28,720 nucleotides of DNA from Lentisphaeria bacterium UBA1776 (GTDB taxonomy: Bacteria > Verrucomicrobiota > Lentisphaeria > Victivallales > Victivallaceae). Under the pieces are notes generated by a model. The model did no database searches. It worked only from the letters and a program-made list of their open reading frames with translations, and was not told the origin of the DNA. The position numbers and the translations under genes are program-made. The stretch lies in assembly GCA_002314605.1 (NCBI GenBank), contig DCGO01000005.1, positions 19,399 through 48,118 of the forward strand. Reading direction: 5' to 3'. This document shows, in pieces, positions 23,906 through 28,720 of the stretch (its first letter is position 1; the number at the start of each line of letters is the position of its first letter).

Positions 23906-24966
23906 TGAAATCCTATTTCCGAACTGAAATCGATGCACTGGACGGGTACACCCCCGGGGAACAGCCCAAGCTCCGGCACATTGTGAAACTCAATACCAAT
24001 GAAAATCCCTATCCGCCGTCCCCCCGGGCGCTGGAGGCGCTGCATGCCGTGGAGCCGGAGTCCATGCGCCGCTACCCGGATCCGGCGGCGGACACCCTCT
24101 GCAGTGCCATTGCGGAGCGTTTCGGCGTCCGGCGGGAACAGGTCATTGCCGGCAATGGATCCGATGATATTCTCACCATGGTCTTCCGGGGCTTTTCGGC
24201 GCCGGACCTCCCGGTGGCGGTGCTGGAACCCAGTTATTCCCTCTATCCCGTGCTGGCGGCCATGCAGGGGGCCCCGGTGATCCGCATCCCGCTGGAGGGG
24301 GAGAGCTTTGCCCTGCCGGAGAATGTTCTGGAGCAGGCCGAAGGGGCCAATCTTCTGGCCATGGTCCGCCCCAATGCTCCCACCGGAAACGCCTTTCCCA
24401 AGGCCGCGGTCCGGGAGATCTGCGCCAAATTTGACGGGATGGTGCTGGTGGACGAGGCTTATGCGGATTTCGCCGACGACAACTGCATGGACCTGGTCAA
24501 AGAATTTCCGAACCTCATCGTCAGCCGGACTTTTTCGAAGAGTTACGCCTTTGCCGGCATGCGGCTGGGGTTTGCCGTGTCCAGTCCGGAGGTGGTTGCC
24601 GGCATGTTCAAGCTTAAGGACTCCTACAATCTGGATGCCGCAGTACAGGCGGCGGCGCTGGCGGCGTGGCAGGATACGGCGTATCTTTCCGGTCGGGTGG
24701 CCCAGATCCGGCGGGACCGGGAGTCCCTCCGGAAGAGTCTGATGGACATGGGGTTCCGTGTGGTGAAATCCCAGTCCAATTTTCTCTTTGCCATGCCCCC
24801 CGGCGGGGACGGCGAGGGGTATTTCAGATTTCTCCGGGAGAATGCGGTGATCGTCCGTTATTTTCCGGGACCGGTTACGGGGCGCTATGTCCGCATTACG
24901 GTGGGGACTCCGGAACAGAACGCCGAACTGCTGCGCTTCACGGCGGAGCGCTTCGGGGGAAAATGA
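23905..24966 (+). CDS. hisC: Histidinol-phosphate aminotransferase
   Basis: HisC transaminates imidazole-acetol phosphate to histidinol phosphate in histidine synthesis, using pyridoxal phosphate. The 353-residue protein is a fold-type I aminotransferase with KLNTNENPYPPSP near residue 30, AGNGSDDIL that binds the cofactor phosphate, NAPTGN, DEAYADF with the ring-contacting Asp, and the Schiff-base Lys212 in SRTFSKSYAFAGMRLG. GGAGG at 23893-23897 is seven bases from the ATG at 23905 and four from the ATG at 23902; a longer in-frame start at 23881 lacks support. The gene overlaps the esterase stop and precedes thiI by three bases. Other his genes are absent, so broader use on aromatic amino acids cannot be excluded. 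Confidence 0.94.
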   Translation: MKSYFRTEIDALDGYTPGEQPKLRHIVKLNTNENPYPPSPRALEALHAVEPESMRRYPDPAADTLCSAIAERFGVRREQVIAGNGSDDILTMVFRGFSAPDLPVAVLEPSYSLYPVLAAMQGAPVIRIPLEGESFALPENVLEQAEGANLLAMVRPNAPTGNAFPKAAVREICAKFDGMVLVDEAYADFADDNCMDLVKEFPNLIVSRTFSKSYAFAGMRLGFAVSSPEVVAGMFKLKDSYNLDAAVQAAALAAWQDTAYLSGRVAQIRRDRESLRKSLMDMGFRVVKSQSNFLFAMPPGGDGEGYFRFLRENAVIVRYFPGPVTGRYVRITVGTPEQNAELLRFTAERFGGK

Positions 24967-24969
24967 CCT

Positions 24970-26223
24970 ATGTACAACGCGGTCATCTGCCGGTATCACG
25001 AGATCGCCATCAAGGGTAACAACCGCCGGGAATTCGAGCGCCAGCTTATCGGCAACATGCGTTATCTTCTGCATCAGGGCGGCCTGGACTCCAAAGTGCG
25101 GCATATCCGGGGGCGGATCTGGGTGGAAAAAGCCTGCCCGGAAGAGGATTTCAGCGCCGGGGAACTGAACCTCCACCGGGAGGTCCTGCGCCGGGTCTTC
25201 GGGCTGGAGAGTTTTTCTCCCGCGAAACTGGTGAAGCCGGAAATGGACTCCATTACCCGGGCGGTGCGGGCCTTTGCCCCGGAAATTTTCGCGCCTCATC
25301 TCAAGGATGGAAACAGGGCGGTCTTCCGCATCCGCGCCCGCCGGAGCAACAAGGATTTTCCATTGCGCTCCAAAGAGATCGAGATCCTCCTTGCGGGGGT
25401 CATGGAGGAGCTTTTCGGACCGGACCGGCTGAAGATCGACCTGGAGAACGCTCCCATTACCATCGGGGTGGAGGTCCGGGACGAGTTTGCCGCCGTTTTT
25501 GCCGAATCTTTTGACGCTCCAGGCGGGCTTCCCGCCGGCAGTAGCGGGAGGGTGCTGGTGCTGCTTTCCGGGGGTATCGACTCCCCGGTGGCGGCTTATG
25601 AGATGATGAAGCGGGGCTGCCAGACGGATTTTCTGACCTTTCACAGCGCTCCCTACACGCCGCCGGAAAGTGTGGACAAGGTCCGGCGTCTGGCGGAGAT
25701 CCTGAATGGTTATCAGTACCCCGGAAAGCTCTGGTGCTGCAATCTGGCCGGTCTGCAGCGGGAGATCCGGGACCGGTGCGTGGAGCGGGACCGGACGGTG
25801 CTGTACCGCCGGGCCATGCTCCGGATCGCTTCCGGCATTGCCGCCAGGACGAAATGCGGCGCCATTGTGACCGGCGAAGCGGTGGGGCAGGTGGCCTCCC
25901 AGACGCTGAAAAACATGGCCACCATCGATTCGGCGGTGAAGGATCTGATCCTGCGTCCCCTCTGCGGATACGACAAGACCGAGTCCATCCGTGTGGCGGA
26001 GTCCATCGGGACCTACCGGACCAGTATCATCCATGCCCCGGACAGCTGCACAGTGTTTGCTCCCGTTTCTCCGGCCACATCCCTGCCGGAACGGGCTGCG
26101 GAGCGTGAGGAGGAGAAGATCCCCGACTATGCCGGCTGGATCAGCCGACTGGTCGATGAGACCCTTGCCGGGGACGGAAATGACGGAAAAATACCTTCCG
26201 GCGATTGCGAAACCCGGAATTGA
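24970..26223 (+). CDS. thiI: tRNA 4-thiouridine synthase ThiI (no rhodanese domain)
   Basis: ThiI adenylates U8 of tRNA and inserts sulfur to make 4-thiouridine; in some bacteria it also supplies sulfur for thiamine. The 417-residue protein begins with the ThiI-specific YHEIAIKGNNR, has a THUMP RNA-binding region up to about residue 165, and an ATP-pyrophosphatase loop SGGIDSP at 200-206. The segment TGEAVGQVASQTLKNM is also diagnostic. E. coli ThiI (482 residues) carries a C-terminal rhodanese domain; this protein lacks it, like the B. subtilis form, so a separate sulfur carrier or desulfurase must deliver sulfur. Cys360 in DSCTVF may be the working cysteine. The ATG follows GGGGGA by nine bases. 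Confidence 0.95.
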   Translation: MYNAVICRYHEIAIKGNNRREFERQLIGNMRYLLHQGGLDSKVRHIRGRIWVEKACPEEDFSAGELNLHREVLRRVFGLESFSPAKLVKPEMDSITRAVRAFAPEIFAPHLKDGNRAVFRIRARRSNKDFPLRSKEIEILLAGVMEELFGPDRLKIDLENAPITIGVEVRDEFAAVFAESFDAPGGLPAGSSGRVLVLLSGGIDSPVAAYEMMKRGCQTDFLTFHSAPYTPPESVDKVRRLAEILNGYQYPGKLWCCNLAGLQREIRDRCVERDRTVLYRRAMLRIASGIAARTKCGAIVTGEAVGQVASQTLKNMATIDSAVKDLILRPLCGYDKTESIRVAESIGTYRTSIIHAPDSCTVFAPVSPATSLPERAAEREEEKIPDYAGWISRLVDETLAGDGNDGKIPSGDCETRN

Positions 26224-26232
26224 CGGTATATT
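26205..26232 (+). promoter_or_regulatory. Promoter of the isomerase-HAD-acyltransferase operon
   Basis: TTGCGA (26205-26210), a 16-base spacer and TATATT (26227-26232). The -35 box lies inside the end of thiI. The ATG at 26288 is 55 bases downstream of the -10 box. Confidence 0.6.
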
Positions 26233-26287
26233 ACTGTAATGCTTTTGCATGTGATAGTCCAATCCAATCAAAAGAAGGAAAAGAAAG

Positions 26288-27085
26288 ATGAAACCCATTG
26301 GTGTCCAGCTGTACTCGCTTCGTGACCTGTGTGCCAAAGATTTTGCCGCCGTGCTGAAAAAAGTAGCGGACATCGGGTACAAGTACGTGGAGCCCGCCGG
26401 GTTCTGGAACATGCGTCCCACGGACTTGAAAAAGATGGTGGAGGACCTGGGGATGGGCATGGTTTCCAGTCACAGTCCCTGGGCCCGAGGCAAGGCCAAT
26501 ACCGGAGAGTGCATGGAACTGGCGTCCATTCTGGGGCTGAACCGGATCGTCTGCGGCTATGGCCCGGAAAATTTCAAGGATCTGGACGCCATCAGAAAGA
26601 CCGCCGAAAACACCAACACCATGTGCGAGATCTTCAAGCGCAACGGGTTCACCCTTTTCCAGCACAACCACTTCTGGGAATTCGAGCGCATTGACGGCCG
26701 TCTCAAGTACGACATCTACCGGGAGCTCTGCCCGGATGTGAAGTACCAGATCGACTGCTTCTGGAGCACCAACAAAGGCACCGAGGATCCGGTGGAAATG
26801 CTGAAGAAATACGCCAGGGACACCATTCTGCTGCACATGAAGGACGGTGTCTGCAAGCAGCAGGCCGGCGGCGGCGGCATGGTCAACGGCCTCCTCGATA
26901 TGAAGATTGATCTGATGCCCCTGGGCACCGGCACGCTGCCCATCAAGGAGTTGATTGCCGCCGCGCCGGACCAGGTCGAAGCCGTGATCGTGGAACTGGA
27001 TTACTGCACGGTGGAGATCGTTTCCGCCATTGAACAGAGTTATCGCTTCATGGTGGAAAACGGCCTGGCTTCCGGCAACAGGTGA
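26288..27085 (+). CDS. Sugar phosphate isomerase/epimerase-like TIM-barrel protein
   Basis: The 265-residue protein belongs to the xylose isomerase-like TIM-barrel superfamily (AP endonuclease 2/IolE/IolI type). It begins with PIGVQLYSLRD, a typical first strand, followed by VADIGYKYVEPAG. Further strands include FTLFQHNHFWEF with candidate metal-binding His/Glu, YQIDCFWSTN with the Asp of strand six, ILLHMKDG and AVIVELDY with the final Glu. These positions fit a divalent-metal isomerase or epimerase, but the substrate cannot be read from the sequence. No signal peptide is seen. AAGGA at 26275-26279 is eight bases from the ATG. It has its own promoter and is followed closely by a HAD phosphatase. 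Confidence 0.88.
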   Translation: MKPIGVQLYSLRDLCAKDFAAVLKKVADIGYKYVEPAGFWNMRPTDLKKMVEDLGMGMVSSHSPWARGKANTGECMELASILGLNRIVCGYGPENFKDLDAIRKTAENTNTMCEIFKRNGFTLFQHNHFWEFERIDGRLKYDIYRELCPDVKYQIDCFWSTNKGTEDPVEMLKKYARDTILLHMKDGVCKQQAGGGGMVNGLLDMKIDLMPLGTGTLPIKELIAAAPDQVEAVIVELDYCTVEIVSAIEQSYRFMVENGLASGNR

Positions 27086-27099
27086 TCGGAAGCCCGGGG

Positions 27100-27744
27100 A
27101 TGATCAGGGGCGTCTTTTTTGATCTGGATGGAACGCTTTTTGACACCCGTGCGGATATTGTGGAAGCGTACCGCCGGGTCTTCAAAGAGGAGGGGATCCC
27201 GTTCGACTCCGCCCGTCTGAAGATCGGCCCTCCGCTGGAAGAGTGTGTCAGGACCTTCTGCGCGGATGTGACCCCGGAGAGGATGACCCGGATCATCAAC
27301 GGATACCGGATGTTTTACGAAGGATGCGGTTTCCCCCAGACCCTTCCTTATCCCGGGGTCATGGAGATGCTCCGGACTCTTTTTGAATCGGGGAAAAAGC
27401 TCTTTGTGGCGACCAACAAGCGCATGGCCCCCACCCGGGAGATTATGGAACGGCAGCGCGTCAAGCCTATGCTGTCCGGGATTTACACGCCGGACGGCGA
27501 TCCGGAACACCGCCGGAAAAAAACGGAGAATCTTCTTCTGGCCATGGAAAGCTGCGGTCTCACTCCCGGTGAATGTGTCATGGTGGGGGACACCTTTCTG
27601 GATGTCCGGGCCGGGCACGAGGCGGGAATGGCCGCTGTGGGCGTCACCTGGGGGTATGATGAGAACGGTCTTCTGGCGGCATCCTCTCCGGAACGGATCA
27701 TCCGCCGGCCCGGTGAACTTTCTGACACATTGGAGACCTTATGA
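27100..27744 (+). CDS. HAD-superfamily hydrolase, phosphoglycolate phosphatase-like
   Basis: The 214-residue protein has the full HAD motif set: FFDLDGTLFD with nucleophile Asp8 and acid/base Asp10, motif II Thr105 in VATNK, the Lys of RRKKTENLL, and VGDTFLDVRAG with the magnesium ligands. A helical cap (about residues 15-80) places it in the subfamily I Gph/PpaX-like group, which removes phosphate from phosphoglycolate or small sugar phosphates; the substrate is not determined. The start is set at the ATG at 27100, seven bases after GGAAG; a GTG at 27082 overlaps the previous stop but has no ribosome site. Its stop overlaps the acyltransferase start (ATGA). Confidence 0.9.
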   Translation: MIRGVFFDLDGTLFDTRADIVEAYRRVFKEEGIPFDSARLKIGPPLEECVRTFCADVTPERMTRIINGYRMFYEGCGFPQTLPYPGVMEMLRTLFESGKKLFVATNKRMAPTREIMERQRVKPMLSGIYTPDGDPEHRRKKTENLLLAMESCGLTPGECVMVGDTFLDVRAGHEAGMAAVGVTWGYDENGLLAASSPERIIRRPGELSDTLETL

Positions 27745-28682
27745 GAAAACCGAAATCCCGTCTGCTGATCTATCTCGAATACTTTGGATTTCTTCTGGTT
27801 TACCACCTGGTGCGCCGGATGCCTTTCCGGTGGGGGATCCGTTTGAGTTCCTTCCTCTGCCGCGTCCTGTTTCTGCTGGGGGGAAAGCACCGTCAATGGA
27901 CCGAGAGCCACTTGAAACATGCCGGTGTTGCCGCCAATGATGCGGAGGCCCGGGGGATCGCGGCCAGGTGCTATCAGGAGTTCAGTAAACTTCTGGTGGA
28001 GATCATCAAAATGGATCAGATGTACGATCCTGCCCGCGTTACGCTGACCGGGGATCCGGAGACCGTCCGCCGGGTGCTTGATCCCAATGGGGGGATTTCA
28101 GAGACCAACTTCATCATTGCCACTGCCCACTACGGCAACTGGGAGATCGCAGCGCGGACATACGCCGATATGTCCGGCCGCGGGATGCTCTCCATTATGC
28201 GCCCCTTCAGCAATCCTCTGATCGGCAAAATGATCGTCAACCTCCGCCGTGCCTCCAATCATGAGCTGGTGGACCGGAGCTCTTCGTCCGCCGTCCGGAG
28301 CCTTCTGCGGGCCTTGCGGGAGGGGCGCCATGTCTCGATTCTGGTGGATCAGCATGCGGCCCACAATGAAGGAGTCGATACGATTTTCTTCGGCCAGCCA
28401 TGCAAGACCCACAAGACCCCCGCCATGCTTCACCTGAAGACCGGTGTTCCCATTATGCCGGAAATCACCCGCAGAGTGGACGATGATTTTCACTTTGAAT
28501 TCAATGTCGGACCCATCATTGAATACAAACCCACCGGGGACAAAGACCACGATATTCAGGAGATCTGCCAGCGCATCACCACCGAGCTGGAGAAACTCAT
28601 CGCCCAGAAACCCGAGCAGTGGCTGTGGGCCCATCGCCGCTGGACCAATATCAACCGGGATCACCACCACAAACGGCGGTAA
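27741..28682 (+). CDS. LpxL/HtrB-family lipid A acyltransferase-like protein
   Basis: The 313-residue protein is a lysophospholipid-acyltransferase-family member related to the Kdo2-lipid A late acyltransferases LpxL and LpxM. It has an N-terminal hydrophobic helix (about residues 9-25) that would anchor it in the inner membrane, the catalytic HX4E motif HYGNWE (His130, Glu135), the SVLVDQHAAHNEGV-like segment (SILVDQHAAHN) and the family C-terminal PEQWLWAHRRW. This supports secondary acylation of lipid A or a related glycolipid. The acyl chain and acceptor are not deducible. GGAG at 27732-27735 is five bases before the ATG, which overlaps the HAD stop. The tail is basic and His-rich (HHHKRR). 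Confidence 0.92.
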   Translation: MRKPKSRLLIYLEYFGFLLVYHLVRRMPFRWGIRLSSFLCRVLFLLGGKHRQWTESHLKHAGVAANDAEARGIAARCYQEFSKLLVEIIKMDQMYDPARVTLTGDPETVRRVLDPNGGISETNFIIATAHYGNWEIAARTYADMSGRGMLSIMRPFSNPLIGKMIVNLRRASNHELVDRSSSSAVRSLLRALREGRHVSILVDQHAAHNEGVDTIFFGQPCKTHKTPAMLHLKTGVPIMPEITRRVDDDFHFEFNVGPIIEYKPTGDKDHDIQEICQRITTELEKLIAQKPEQWLWAHRRWTNINRDHHHKRR

Positions 28683-28696
28683 TATACTGCGGGCGG

Positions 28697-28711
28697 GCGG
28701 GTAGCACCCGC
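28697..28711. other. Short perfect hairpin at the window edge
   Basis: GCGGGT and ACCCGC pair perfectly around a three-base loop (AGC), 14 bases after the acyltransferase stop. A TATACT box lies just before it at 28683-28688. No T tract follows inside the window. It may be the base of a terminator or the start of a structured RNA that continues beyond the window. Confidence 0.3.
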
Positions 28712-28720
28712 TGGCGGATG

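Noticed and set aside
23818..26460. Antisense open frame of 880 codons opposite hisC and thiI
   Set aside because: It is also codon-aligned with the sense genes and has no recognisable motif. HisC and ThiI signatures settle the coding strand.
28098..28670. Minus-strand open frame opposite the acyltransferase
   Set aside because: The plus strand carries HX4E and the family C-terminus; the minus frame is an alternate reading without motifs.
1..28720. tRNA, rRNA, CRISPR arrays, insertion sequences, phage or toxin-antitoxin genes
   Set aside because: I looked for tRNA T-arm signatures, regularly spaced repeats, transposase and integrase motifs and small paired genes, and found none that hold up. 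I saw no defence system.

Overview
The window looks like a core chromosomal segment of a Gram-negative PVC-type bacterium, most likely a Lentisphaerota member (Victivallis-like). The best pointer is the pseudopilin-like protein at 909-1541, which has an FTLIELLVVIAIIAILA N-terminus and an H-X9-DG motif near its C-terminus. This family is greatly expanded in Lentisphaerota and Planctomycetota. A five-POTRA BamA, a lipoprotein and an LpxL-type acyltransferase show that the cell has an outer membrane. The assignment is an inference from protein style; no rRNA or tRNA is present to confirm it.

Layout. (1) 66-2596, plus strand: an accessory carbohydrate-oriented module of a secreted jelly-roll-like protein, a pseudopilin and a sialidase-like beta-propeller whose start codon overlaps the pseudopilin stop. 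(2) 2705-4682, minus strand: eno-ung, one base apart. (3) 4798-10648: truA-hrpA-DUF58 protein. (4) 10734-12870: galE and serC. (5) 13019-16013: a YihY-family membrane protein with a winged-helix-like tail, a 72-residue zinc ribbon, pdxB and folK, largely coupled by ATGA overlaps and closed by a clear intrinsic terminator at 16097-16127. (6) 16207-23019: bamA, a small lipoprotein, recR, a PfkB-family sugar kinase, an LplT-like MFS transporter and dnaN, followed by an intrinsic terminator. (7) 23126-26223: an esterase D-like hydrolase, hisC and thiI. (8) 26288-28682: a xylose-isomerase-like TIM-barrel protein, a HAD phosphatase and an LpxL-type acyltransferase.

How the genes fit together. SerC and PdxB are two consecutive enzymes of the DXP-dependent pyridoxal phosphate route, and SerC and HisC both use that cofactor. 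BamA, the lipoprotein, the LplT-like transporter and the acyltransferase concern the envelope. TruA and ThiI modify tRNA. RecR, Ung and DnaN serve DNA replication and repair. Most of the window is ordinary housekeeping. I did not find a CRISPR array, insertion sequence, prophage, tRNA, rRNA or recognisable defence system, and no gene-free stretch exceeds 300 bases; the longest is 193 bases before bamA.

The most interesting signals are the translationally coupled pseudopilin/sialidase pair with unusual codon use, a recurrent promoter pattern (TTGnAA, 16-17 bases, TATATT) upstream of several operons, an apparently leaderless truA, the winged-helix tail on the YihY protein with its zinc-ribbon neighbour, and three consecutive hairpins between serC and yihY.
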